Below, one piece after another: positions 1-6,477 of a DNA stretch of 11,493 nucleotides (within the stretch, counting starts at the first letter, position 1; each line of letters starts with the position of its first letter). This DNA is from Actinomycetes bacterium (GTDB lineage: Bacteria; Actinomycetota; Acidimicrobiia; Acidimicrobiales; RAAP-2): NCBI GenBank assembly GCA_021787255.1, contig JAJYMD010000468.1, forward strand, positions 1 through 11,493. The letters are read 5' to 3'. A program made the position numbers and the translations under genes. Below the pieces are notes generated by a model. It was not told where the DNA came from. It made no database searches and saw only the letters and a list, made by a program, of their open reading frames with translations.

Positions 1-2
1 TG

Positions 3-224
3 ATGGCCCAGCTCATGACGAGCACGCCGATCCTCGAGGTGTTCGTCCACGAGGACGAGGAGGAGGATCCCGCGGATCTCGTCGCGGTCATGAAGGACCG
101 CTCCCGCAAGCACGCGAGGAACGCCTACTGGATGCTCTACGAGCCCGAGCAGCTCGCACGGCGCGCGGGACGAGGCGTCCGCCAGGGGCACGCGGACGCG
201 GGGCCGATCGAGGAGCGGACGTAG
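3..224 (+). CDS. 3' end of an unrecognised gene (partial at left edge)
   Basis: An open plus-strand frame runs from the left edge to a TAG at 222-224. An ATG lies at 3-5, but nothing shows it is the true start, and the frame may continue from outside the window. The visible 73 residues are acidic at first (HEDEEEDP near residues 16-23) and then basic and aromatic (RSRKHARNAYWMLYEPEQ near residues 33-50). This looks like the soluble C-terminal tail of a larger protein. I recognise no family. The last codons and the stop lie in the first copy of a 26-bp tandem duplication, so the extreme C-terminus may be recently altered. It converges on the membrane protein gene that ends at 274. Confidence 0.45.
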   Translation: MAQLMTSTPILEVFVHEDEEEDPADLVAVMKDRSRKHARNAYWMLYEPEQLARRAGRGVRQGHADAGPIEERT

Positions 225-254
225 GAGCGCCGATCGAGGAGCGGGCGTCGGAGC
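203..254. repeat. 26-bp tandem duplication, two copies, at a convergent gene junction
   Basis: Copies at 203-228 and 229-254 both begin GCCGATCGAGGAGCGG and differ at two positions. The TAG stop of the upstream gene lies in copy 1. In copy 2 the matching triplet is TCG. The unit is not a multiple of three, and copy 2 is non-coding. Slipped replication is the likely origin. Confidence 0.9.
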
Positions 255-273
255 AGGCACAGCAGCGCTCGGC

Positions 274-1485
274 TCAGAGGTCGACCACGTGGTGGGCGAA
301 GGTGACGACCCATGCCACGGCGACCAGCGCGGCGGGAACCCACAGGCGGTGACGGGAGCCCACGAGGACGAGCGAGGAGAGGACGTACAGGTCCTCGTAG
401 CCGCGGAATGTGGCGTGCCCGTACCAGATCGCGCGTGCGAGCGAGAGGACGACGACCACCGCGACGACCCATGCGGCCTTCTCCCACGCCGGCGCTCTCG
501 AGCGCGGCAGCGACCACGCCGCAAGGAGGGCCACGACCGCCAGCACGAAGAGCTCACCGAGCCACAGCAGCGACGACGCCGAGGCGAAGTGGGCGAGATA
601 GTGCAAGACGGCGCCGACCATGTTGACGAGCGGCGCGGCGAGGTTGTCCCCCGTGTCGGACCGCATCGGAAGGATGCCGGTCACGGCCCACCCAGTGAGC
701 TGCCATCCGGCGAACGCGAGGCTCGGCACCAGCCAGGCCAGGTCCCAGGTTCCCGGACGCCGATCGCGCCGGAGGATCTCGACGAGCGAGGTCAGCCCGA
801 GCGCGATCACGACGTCGAGGGTCGTCTCGAGGGTGAGCACGGCCCCTGCGAGGACGAGCCCTCCGAGCAACGGGCGAGCCCTGCGGAGGCAGACGAGCCC
901 GCCGACGAGGAAGCAGCTCGCGACCACCTCGGGGAGGTCGCGCCCGATGCTGAACAGGAAGCCCCAGAAGCCCGCGACGAGGAGCCCCCATCCCGCATGA
1001 CGCCCTGCGTCCTTGGCGATCATCCCGCCGAGCAGGGCGAGGACGGTGAACGCGGCCAGGTTGACTGCGACCAGGGCCTCGGGCACCAGCTGGTGCTGGC
1101 CGGCCGACGCCACCCAGGCGAGCACCGGCATGCCGATCCTTTGGATGCGGAACCCCGAGTCCAGCGTGATGCCCCACGCGCTCTTGGCGAGATCGGCGGG
1201 ATCGAGCGCGAGCCGGTAGTAGAACTGCCCGTCGTACCCGGAGCCGGGGAAGACGTAGAGCCCCTTCGGCGCACGCGCGGGGTTCACGAAGTCCGCCCCG
1301 GCCATCACGAACCGGCTGATGTCGTCCTTCGCCACCACGAAGAGCCGGGCGAGGACGAACAGCGTCCCGGCTGCGGCCGCTGCCGCAGCCGTCGCCAGGG
1401 GACGGTCGGTCCTGCTCGCCAGGTCGGACCACCAGCGGGCAGGAGAGCTCCCGATCGCGGACGTCTGTCGCTGGGAGAGCACCAC
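274..1485 (-). CDS. GT-C-like polytopic membrane protein, cell-surface glycopolymer type
   Basis: This is an integral membrane protein of about 403 residues with around ten hydrophobic segments. Near residues 84-92, in the first extracytoplasmic loop, is a YDGQFYYRL motif. I associate this motif with the AZOBR_p60025-like cell-surface glycopolymer proteins. These resemble GT-C glycosyltransferases, in which an acidic residue in that loop is catalytic. The name rests on the motif and topology only; substrate and partner are unknown. I chose the GTG at 1485. A TTG at 1506 and a GTG at 1482 are also in frame. A TAGGCT box on the minus strand (plus coordinates 1497-1502) would fall inside the coding region if the TTG were used. 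No Shine-Dalgarno is evident. It diverges from the acyl-CoA ligase gene. Confidence 0.8.
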   Translation of the reverse strand: MVLSQRQTSAIGSSPARWWSDLASRTDRPLATAAAAAAAGTLFVLARLFVVAKDDISRFVMAGADFVNPARAPKGLYVFPGSGYDGQFYYRLALDPADLAKSAWGITLDSGFRIQRIGMPVLAWVASAGQHQLVPEALVAVNLAAFTVLALLGGMIAKDAGRHAGWGLLVAGFWGFLFSIGRDLPEVVASCFLVGGLVCLRRARPLLGGLVLAGAVLTLETTLDVVIALGLTSLVEILRRDRRPGTWDLAWLVPSLAFAGWQLTGWAVTGILPMRSDTGDNLAAPLVNMVGAVLHYLAHFASASSLLWLGELFVLAVVALLAAWSLPRSRAPAWEKAAWVVAVVVVLSLARAIWYGHATFRGYEDLYVLSSLVLVGSRHRLWVPAALVAVAWVVTFAHHVVDL

Positions 1486-1522
1486 GGGCGGCGGGGAGCC
1501 TACCAAGGCTGCCGCTGTGCGC

Positions 1523-1606
1523 GGGGACCGGGGCAGGGCCGTCCAGGGGACCGGGGCAGGGCCGTCCAGGGGACCGGGGCAGGGCCGTCCAGGGGACCGG
1601 GGCAGG
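1523..1606. repeat. G-rich 23-bp tandem array (3.65 copies)
   Basis: Perfect copies lie at 1523-1545, 1546-1568 and 1569-1591, with a 15-bp partial copy at 1592-1606. Each unit has G-runs of 4, 4 and 3 on the plus strand, with gaps of 3, 2 and 7 nt. The array therefore meets the usual G3+N1-7 quadruplex pattern continuously, with eleven runs of at least three Gs. It occupies most of the gap between two divergent genes. Confidence 0.93.
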
Positions 1607-1619
1607 CTCTTGGCGAGCG

Positions 1620-1625
1620 TAGGCT
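1620..1625 (+). promoter_or_regulatory. Putative -10 box (TAGGCT) of the acyl-CoA ligase gene
   Basis: TAGGCT fits the actinobacterial TANNNT -10 pattern and ends 8 nt before the GTG at 1634. This spacing would give a leaderless or nearly leaderless transcript. No convincing -35 box is visible. The G-rich array ends 13 bp upstream and covers the region where one would lie. Confidence 0.4.
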
Positions 1626-1633
1626 GCCCGGAG

Positions 1634-3298
1634 GTGGTGGAGCCGACCGGTACCAGCTGGAATTACGCCGACGTCTGGGAGGCTGTCGCCGACGTGCAGC
1701 CTGCCGCTCCGGCGCTCGTGCAAGGCGAGCGGCGACGGTGCTGGCAGGAGATGGACCGCCGCGCGGACGGCGTCGGGCGGTGGCTCCTGGACCAGGGGAT
1801 CACTCGCCAGGAAAAGGTCGCGCTCTACCTGTACAACTCCCCGGAGTACCTGGAAGCCCTCTTTGGGATCCTGAAGGTCGCAGCGGTCCCGGTCAACACG
1901 AACTTCCGCTACGTAGAAGACGAGCTCGTCTACCTGTGGGACAACGCGGACGCAGCGGCAGTGGTCTTTCACGGCGCCTTCGCCGAGCGGATCGAGCGCG
2001 TGCGCCGACGCGTCCGGAAGGTCCGCGCCTGGCTGTGCGTCGACGACGGCACTTCTGCGTGCCCACCGTGGGCGAGCAGCTACGAGGACGCCGCCACCTC
2101 CTCCTCCGGGCGCGTCCTCCCGGCATGGGGCCGCAGCCCCGACGATCTCGTCATGCTCTACACCGGGGGGACGACCGGGATGCCCAAGGGCGTCATGTGG
2201 CGGCAAGACGACCTGTTCGCCCGCACGAACGCGACGGGCTTCCGGCGCTACGACGACTCGAAGGGCGTCGCGGGCATCCGCGCGACACTCGAGGGGAACG
2301 GGCCGGGCATGGCGCTGCTCCCCGCGTGCCCGCTCATGCACGGCACGGGAGGGTTCAGCGCGATGGAGTGCCTGAACGAGGGCGGCAGGGTGGTGCTGCT
2401 AGAGGAGCGGCACTTCGACCCAGTGGAGCTCTTCGACACGATCGAGCGCGAGCGGGTCAACGGCATCGTCATCGTCGGCGACCCGTTCGCCCGCCCGATG
2501 CTCGCCGCGCTCGACGCCGAGCCGGACCGATGGGATCTTTCGTCCCTGCTCGGCATCCTCTCGTCCGGGGCGATGTGGAGCGAGGAGGTGAAAAGGGGCC
2601 TCCTGCGCCACCGCCCGGAGATGGCGCTGTTCGACCTCTTCGCGTCGACCGAAGCGATCGGCATCGGCGGGTCTCTGTCGTCGGGGTCGTCCGCCTCGAG
2701 GACCGGCGAGTTCGTGCTCGGGCCGGACGTCAAGGTGCTCGGGGACGACGGGAAGCCCGTCGAGCCGGGCTCCGGCGCGGTCGGGGTGCTCGCCCTCGCG
2801 GGGCGCAATCCGGTCGGCTACTACAAGGAGGACGGCAAGACCGCGTCGACCTTCTTCGTCGTGGACGGCGTGCGCTATTCGGTGCCCGGCGACTACGCCG
2901 AGGTGCGTCCGGACGGCTCGGTCCACCTCCTCGGGCGCGGCGCCGGCACGATCAACACGGCAGGCGAGAAGGTCTTCCCAGAAGAGGTCGAGGAGGCCTT
3001 GAAGACCCACCCGGCCGTCCGCGACGCGGTCGTCGTCGGCGCTCCCGACCCCCACTACGGCGAGATCGTGGTCGCAGTCGTCGAACCGTCGGGCGGCGCC
3101 GTGCCCACCGAAGAGGAGCTGATCGCGCACGTGAAAGCGCGCCTGGCGGGGTTCAAAGCGCCGCGCAGGGTGCGGGTGGTCGACTCCGTCGACCGGTCTC
3201 CGAGCGGCAAGCTCGACTACCGTCGTCATCGCGAGGAGGTGGCGAGGTGGTTGGGAACGCCGCCGACAACGGCGCGTCGCCCGCTGCCGAGCGGGTAG
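1634..3298 (+). CDS. Acyl-CoA synthetase (AMP-dependent ligase, FadD type)
   Basis: It activates a carboxylic acid to its acyl-CoA through an acyl-AMP intermediate, in the cytoplasm. All core adenylation motifs are present in the 554-residue product: the P-loop YTGGTTGMPKG (176-186), LPACPLMHGTG (229-239), FASTE (336-340), the GDYAE loop with Asp420, LGRGAGTINTAGEKVFPEEV (433-452), and the A10 lysine in PSGKLDYR (Lys526). The opening, SWNYADVWEAVADV, is typical of an actinobacterial fatty-acid or steroid side-chain ligase group, but the substrate cannot be read from sequence. Start: GTG at 1634, placed 8 nt after a TAGGCT box; GTG 1637 and TTG 1610 are alternatives. The frame continues openly upstream through the G-rich array, but that part has no ligase homology. 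It is first in the plus-strand run and lies 9 bp before the DUF6457 gene. Confidence 0.93.
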   Translation: MVEPTGTSWNYADVWEAVADVQPAAPALVQGERRRCWQEMDRRADGVGRWLLDQGITRQEKVALYLYNSPEYLEALFGILKVAAVPVNTNFRYVEDELVYLWDNADAAAVVFHGAFAERIERVRRRVRKVRAWLCVDDGTSACPPWASSYEDAATSSSGRVLPAWGRSPDDLVMLYTGGTTGMPKGVMWRQDDLFARTNATGFRRYDDSKGVAGIRATLEGNGPGMALLPACPLMHGTGGFSAMECLNEGGRVVLLEERHFDPVELFDTIERERVNGIVIVGDPFARPMLAALDAEPDRWDLSSLLGILSSGAMWSEEVKRGLLRHRPEMALFDLFASTEAIGIGGSLSSGSSASRTGEFVLGPDVKVLGDDGKPVEPGSGAVGVLALAGRNPVGYYKEDGKTASTFFVVDGVRYSVPGDYAEVRPDGSVHLLGRGAGTINTAGEKVFPEEVEEALKTHPAVRDAVVVGAPDPHYGEIVVAVVEPSGGAVPTEEELIAHVKARLAGFKAPRRVRVVDSVDRSPSGKLDYRRHREEVARWLGTPPTTARRPLPSG

Positions 3299-3307
3299 AC
3301 CGTCGAC

Positions 3308-3553
3308 GTGACCGCCTCCCCTCAGACCACTGCATCCGAATGGGCAAGGCTCCTCGCAGAAGCGCTCGGTACGTCCCCGCCGACCGACGAAGAGGTCGAC
3401 GATCTCCTCGCGATCGCAGGCGTCGCCGCGCACGCGTCGGAGCGCACGGCGGCGCCGCTGTCCACGTGGCTGGTCGGGCGCGCCGGTGCCGCTCCGTCCG
3501 AAGCCAGGGCAGCGGCGGCGCAGCTCGCGGCGAAGCTCGGCCACGCGGGGTGA
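3308..3553 (+). CDS. DUF6457 domain protein, associated with molybdenum cofactor genes
   Basis: This is a small soluble 81-residue protein with a GTG start, 9 bp after the ligase stop. The pattern SEWARLLAEALG, then EVDDLLAIAGVAAHASERTA, then APLSTWLVGRAG matches my memory of DUF6457, an actinobacterial all-helical domain. It occurs alone or at the C-terminus of MobA-like molybdenum-cofactor guanylyltransferases. The adjacent fdhD and moaC genes support a role in molybdenum-cofactor handling, but its biochemical role is not known to me. No Shine-Dalgarno is visible, so translation may be coupled to the ligase gene. Confidence 0.75.
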   Translation: MTASPQTTASEWARLLAEALGTSPPTDEEVDDLLAIAGVAAHASERTAAPLSTWLVGRAGAAPSEARAAAAQLAAKLGHAG

Positions 3554-3600
3554 GCGAGCGCCCGCACGCGGAGACATGAGGCGGCCGAGCGCCGACTGCC

Positions 3601-3618
3601 CGACCGTTGGTACGGTCG
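3601..3618 (+). promoter_or_regulatory. Inverted repeat overlapping a putative -10 box before fdhD
   Basis: CGACCG, a 6-nt spacer TTGGTA, then CGGTCG form a perfect 6-bp inverted repeat. A TANNNT box, TACGGT (3611-3616), lies in the spacer and right arm, and ends 7 nt before a GTG at 3624. This suggests a separate promoter for fdhD-moaC. The dyad could be an operator, an RNA hairpin or chance. No -35 box is evident. Confidence 0.4.
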
Positions 3619-3623
3619 TCGGC

Positions 3624-3644
3624 GTGAGGCGCCGTCTGCCATGA
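3624..3644 (+). CDS. Possible leaderless six-codon leader ORF (MRRRLP)
   Basis: A GTG at 3624, placed 7 nt after the TACGGT box, opens a six-codon frame encoding M-R-R-R-L-P. Its TGA (3642-3644) overlaps the fdhD ATG (3641-3643) as ATGA. If transcription starts at the GTG, ribosomes would load here and re-initiate on fdhD, which has no Shine-Dalgarno of its own. An ORF this short can arise by chance. The main support is that the same layout recurs before the methyltransferase gene. Confidence 0.3.
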   Translation: MRRRLP

Positions 3645-4495
3645 CGGGCGTGCCGGCGACCACCCGCCGCGCAGCACCGGTCGAGCCGGTGACGGTCACC
3701 GCGCTGTCCGCGAGCGGCCGCACAGAGCAGCGCGACCAGGTCGCCGGAGAAGAGCCGCTCGAGATCCGCCTCGCGGGGCCGGATTCTCCGGCGGCGCCGA
3801 TCGCGGTGACCATGCGGACCCCAGGTCACGACTTCGAGCTCGCGGTCGGCTTCCTCCTCGCGGAGGGCCTGCTCTGTGACCAGTCGGACCTTCGCACCGT
3901 CAAGTACTGCGCCCTCGAGGAGGGTGAGCCCCAGGAGTTCAATGTCGTGACGGTCACCTCTGCCCGGACCGTCGGGACCGGCCCCCGGCGTCGGACGACC
4001 GTGAGCGCGAGCTGCGGGATCTGCGGCAGCGCGACGCTCGACGTGCTGAAGGACCGCTGCCCCTCCCTGCCGACAGGCGAGAAGGTCGCCGCCGAGGTGC
4101 TCATGTCGCTGCCCGACCGGCTGCACCGGGGCCAGCGTGTCTTCACCCAGACCGGGGGGCTGCACGCCGCAGGCCTCTTCGACGCTTCCGGCTCGGCCAT
4201 GGCGATACGTGAGGACGTGGGGCGGCACAACGCGGTCGACAAGCTCGTCGGATGGGCAGCGATGCGGAAGCTGCTGCCGCTCGGCGGCTCGGTGCTCGTC
4301 GTCTCGGGACGGGTCAGCTACGAGATCGTCCAGAAGGCCGCCGTCGCGGGCGTTCCGACGCTCGTCGCGGTGTCCGCTCCCACCAGCCTCGCAGTCACGA
4401 CTGCGCAGGCGCTCGGCATGACGCTCGCCGGCTTCGTCAGGGAAGGACGCGCGAACCTCTACGCGGGAGCGTGGCGCGTCGAGGGCCCAGCGTGA
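3641..4495 (+). CDS. fdhD: Formate dehydrogenase accessory sulfurtransferase FdhD
   Basis: FdhD carries sulfur from a cysteine desulfurase to the molybdenum or tungsten cofactor, a step formate dehydrogenases need for activity. The 284-residue protein has the usual length and motifs: EEPLEIRL (37-44), TMRTPGHDFELAVGFLLAEG (57-76), the active-site pair CGICG (Cys125 and Cys128), TGGLHAAGLFD, REDVGRHNAVDKLVG, and a C-terminal VSGRVSYEIVQKAAVAGVPT block. No key residue appears to be missing. Start: ATG 3641, overlapping a possible leader ORF. Its TGA overlaps the moaC GTG, so the two genes are translationally coupled. No formate dehydrogenase subunit gene is in the window, so the target enzyme must be encoded elsewhere. 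Confidence 0.96.
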   Translation: MTGVPATTRRAAPVEPVTVTALSASGRTEQRDQVAGEEPLEIRLAGPDSPAAPIAVTMRTPGHDFELAVGFLLAEGLLCDQSDLRTVKYCALEEGEPQEFNVVTVTSARTVGTGPRRRTTVSASCGICGSATLDVLKDRCPSLPTGEKVAAEVLMSLPDRLHRGQRVFTQTGGLHAAGLFDASGSAMAIREDVGRHNAVDKLVGWAAMRKLLPLGGSVLVVSGRVSYEIVQKAAVAGVPTLVAVSAPTSLAVTTAQALGMTLAGFVREGRANLYAGAWRVEGPA

Positions 4496-5001
4496 CCGAC
4501 GGCGACGCCGCCGGCACCTCGCAGGGTCCGGGCGAGCCTGCGTTCAGCCACCTGGACTCGGCGGGGCGGGCCCGCATGGTGGACGTCACGGGCAAGGCGA
4601 CCACCGCGAGGCGCGCGACGGCGCGCTGCGTGGTCCGCTCGAGCCCCGCCGCGCTCGAGGCCGCGGCGAAAGACGACGACTTCGTGCCCTTCGCGAGGGC
4701 GGCCGGGATCCACGCAGCGAAACAAGCCTCGTCCCTCATCCCACTGTGCCATCCTCTCCCCGTCGACGACGTCGACGTGCGCGTGGAGCTCGACCTCGCG
4801 GCCGGTACGGCGTCGGTGCACGTGTCGACGTCGGTCGTCGCCAGGACGGGCATCGAGATCGAGGCACTGACCGCGTGCGGTTTCACCGGGCTCGCACTGA
4901 TGTCGAGCCTGCTCGACTACGACCCGACCACGGTGGTCACGGAGCTCGCTCTTTGGCACAAGTCCGGCGGCCGCTCGGGGACCTGGGAGCGGTCGGCCTG
5001 A
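4492..5001 (+). CDS. moaC: MoaC-family protein (cyclic pyranopterin monophosphate synthase) lacking two catalytic residues
   Basis: MoaC converts the MoaA product (3',8-cyclo-7,8-dihydro-GTP) to cyclic pyranopterin monophosphate in molybdenum-cofactor synthesis. The 169-residue product keeps RMVDVTGKA (28-36), AGIHAAK (71-77), SLIPLCHPL (81-89, with His87), TGIEIEALTA (119-128) and KSGGRSG (157-163). Aligned without gaps from EALTA to KSGG against my recollection of E. coli MoaC, the E. coli DMCKA segment becomes SSLLD. Asp128 is replaced by Ser138 and Lys131 by Leu141. Lys60 may stand for Lys51, with one residue inserted after it. Family membership is clear, but activity is doubtful. Start: GTG 4492, overlapping the fdhD stop. 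Its own stop lies in the first copy of a 33-bp array. Confidence 0.88.
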   Translation: MTDGDAAGTSQGPGEPAFSHLDSAGRARMVDVTGKATTARRATARCVVRSSPAALEAAAKDDDFVPFARAAGIHAAKQASSLIPLCHPLPVDDVDVRVELDLAAGTASVHVSTSVVARTGIEIEALTACGFTGLALMSSLLDYDPTTVVTELALWHKSGGRSGTWERSA

Positions 5002-5091
5002 CCGGCGGCCGTCAGAGGGGGGCGATCGGCCTGACCGGCGGCCGTCAGAGGGGGGCGATCGGCCTGACCGGCGGTCGTCAGAGAGGGGCGA
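4993..5091. repeat. 33-bp tandem array (three copies) spanning a convergent gene junction
   Basis: Copies lie at 4993-5025, 5026-5058 and 5059-5091. The first two are identical and the third differs at two positions. Each unit holds CTGAC, an 8-nt spacer, then GTCAG, a perfect 5-bp inverted repeat. The moaC stop (TGA, 4999-5001) is the left arm in copy 1, and the amidase stop (TCA on plus, 5078-5080) is the right arm in copy 3. So every unit carries both stop codons. The repeated hairpin could act as a weak bidirectional terminator, but there is no T-tract. Confidence 0.93.
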
Positions 5092-6475
5092 TCTCCCGGA
5101 ACCCGATCGCCTGCTCGAGCGCGGCGGCGGAGCGCAGCACGACGAGGTCGGCGTGCTGCGGCCCGATCAGCTGCACGCCGACCGGGAGGCCCTCGGAGCT
5201 CAGCCCCGCGCACACCGTCGCCGCAGGTGACCGCGTCATGTTGAACGGGTAGGTGAGGCGCACCCAGTTCGGGTCGACGACGCCGTTCACGACGCCTTTC
5301 CCGCCGAGCGCGTTGGGCGGTGGCGCTCCTGCGGTCGTCGGGCACACGAGCAGCCTCGCGTCCCTGAACAGCTCGACGAGCCGGACGTTCATCTCGTGGC
5401 ACCGGTCGAGCGCGCGGACGAGCCTCGACGCCGGAAGCGTGCGCGCGCGCTCGACCATGGACACGAGCAGGGGTGTGACGGACCCCCAGCGCGCCTCGTA
5501 GGGCTCGAGTGTCCGCAGCAGGCAGGTGCTCACGATCGCGAGCCAGTCCTCGAGCGGGTCCTCGTCGAAGACGGCGTCGACTTCCACCACGTCGGCACCG
5601 AGCACGCCGAGCACGCCGAGCACGCGCTCTGCCACGGTCATCACCGAGCGGTCGACGTCCGAGTAGCCCAGTCCAGGCGACCAGGCGACGCGTGCCGGGA
5701 CCCGGGGTTCGACGAGCACGTCGCGCCAGCTGGCTTCCGGACGAGGCAGGGACTGGAGGTCCGTCGGCTCGGGCCCCACGACGGCGTCGAGGGCCACGAC
5801 GACGTCCTCGACCGTGCGGCCGAGCACCCCCTTCGAGGAGAGCCCGAGCCAGCCTGCGGCTCTGGAGCCCCCCGCGGGCACCCTGCCGTGCGAGGGCTTG
5901 AACCCGAACAACCCGCAGCACGAAGAGGGGATCCTGATCGAGCCGCCGCCGTCGCTGCCGGTGGCGAGCGGCACCATCCCAGCGGCGACCGCGGCGGCGG
6001 AGCCTCCGGAAGAGCCGCCGGCGCTGTGGTCGGGCGCCCAGGGGTTGCGCGTCGTACCGAAGAGCACGTTCGACGTGTGCGAGGTCCAGGCGAGCTCGGG
6101 CAGGTTGGTCTTGCCGATCACGACCGCGCCAGCGGACCTCAGGCGGGACACGAGCACCGAGTCGTGGACCGCGAGCGGTGCATCCGCGAGGAGCGTCGAG
6201 CCGTGGGTCGTGCGATAGCCGGCGGCGTCCTCCGCGTCCTTCACCCCGATCGGCACGCCTGCGAGCGGTCCGGGGTCTTCGCCGGCCGCGACGAGCTGGT
6301 CGACGGCGCCTGCCTGCTCGAGCGCTCGCTCCGCGTCCACTGCCACGAACGCGAGGAGGGAGGGGTTGATCGCCTCGACGCGCTCGAGCGACGCGGCGAC
6401 GATCTCGTGCGCCGACACCTCCTTGTTCCGGACGCGCCGAGCGAGCTCGGCGACGGTCACGGTCCGGAAGTCCAT
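5078..6475 (-). CDS. Amidase signature family enzyme
   Basis: This is a cytoplasmic amide hydrolase with the Ser-cisSer-Lys triad. The catalytic lysine is Lys79 in PIGVKDAE. The glycine-serine motif HSAGGSSGGSAAAVAAG gives the cis-serine Ser155. The nucleophile is Ser179 in SDGGGSIRIP. At 465 residues it has the family's normal length. It resembles general amidases more than the GatA subunit of Glu-tRNA amidotransferase, since no gatB or gatC is nearby. The substrate is unknown. The ATG at 6475 lies 2 bp after the LLM oxidoreductase stop, so the two genes form an operon. A 9-bp x3 in-frame duplication gives VLGVLGVLG. The C-terminal residues REIAPL lie in and next to the third unit of the 33-bp array. 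Confidence 0.93.
   Translation of the reverse strand: MDFRTVTVAELARRVRNKEVSAHEIVAASLERVEAINPSLLAFVAVDAERALEQAGAVDQLVAAGEDPGPLAGVPIGVKDAEDAAGYRTTHGSTLLADAPLAVHDSVLVSRLRSAGAVVIGKTNLPELAWTSHTSNVLFGTTRNPWAPDHSAGGSSGGSAAAVAAGMVPLATGSDGGGSIRIPSSCCGLFGFKPSHGRVPAGGSRAAGWLGLSSKGVLGRTVEDVVVALDAVVGPEPTDLQSLPRPEASWRDVLVEPRVPARVAWSPGLGYSDVDRSVMTVAERVLGVLGVLGADVVEVDAVFDEDPLEDWLAIVSTCLLRTLEPYEARWGSVTPLLVSMVERARTLPASRLVRALDRCHEMNVRLVELFRDARLLVCPTTAGAPPPNALGGKGVVNGVVDPNWVRLTYPFNMTRSPAATVCAGLSSEGLPVGVQLIGPQHADLVVLRSAAALEQAIGFREIAPL
5599..5625. repeat. 9-bp x3 in-frame repeat in the amidase gene
   Basis: CGAGCACGC occurs three times in a row without mismatch. On the minus strand it encodes VLGVLGVLG in the linker after the catalytic core. 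The unit keeps the reading frame. Confidence 0.9.
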
Positions 6476-6477
6476 CG

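Noticed and set aside
1319..1633. An N-terminal extension of the acyl-CoA ligase up to an ATG at 1319
   Set aside because: It would run antisense through the membrane protein start and translate the G-rich repeat. Ligase homology begins only at SWNYADVWEAV near 1655.
289..3579. A 1096-codon open frame on the plus strand
   Set aside because: It runs antisense to the membrane protein gene and out of frame through the ligase. The product is Arg, Gly, Asp and Pro rich without domains, as expected for a GC-rich shadow frame.
2399..4228. A 609-codon minus-strand frame opposite the ligase, DUF6457 and fdhD genes
   Set aside because: Each of those plus-strand genes has strong family motifs. The antisense frame is low-complexity and Arg rich.
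4993..5091. A CRISPR array
   Set aside because: The 33-bp units are directly adjacent with no unique spacers, and there are no cas genes.
5078..6475. GatA subunit of the Glu-tRNA amidotransferase
   Set aside because: All amidase-signature proteins share the triad. No gatB or gatC is adjacent, and the partner is an LLM oxidoreductase.
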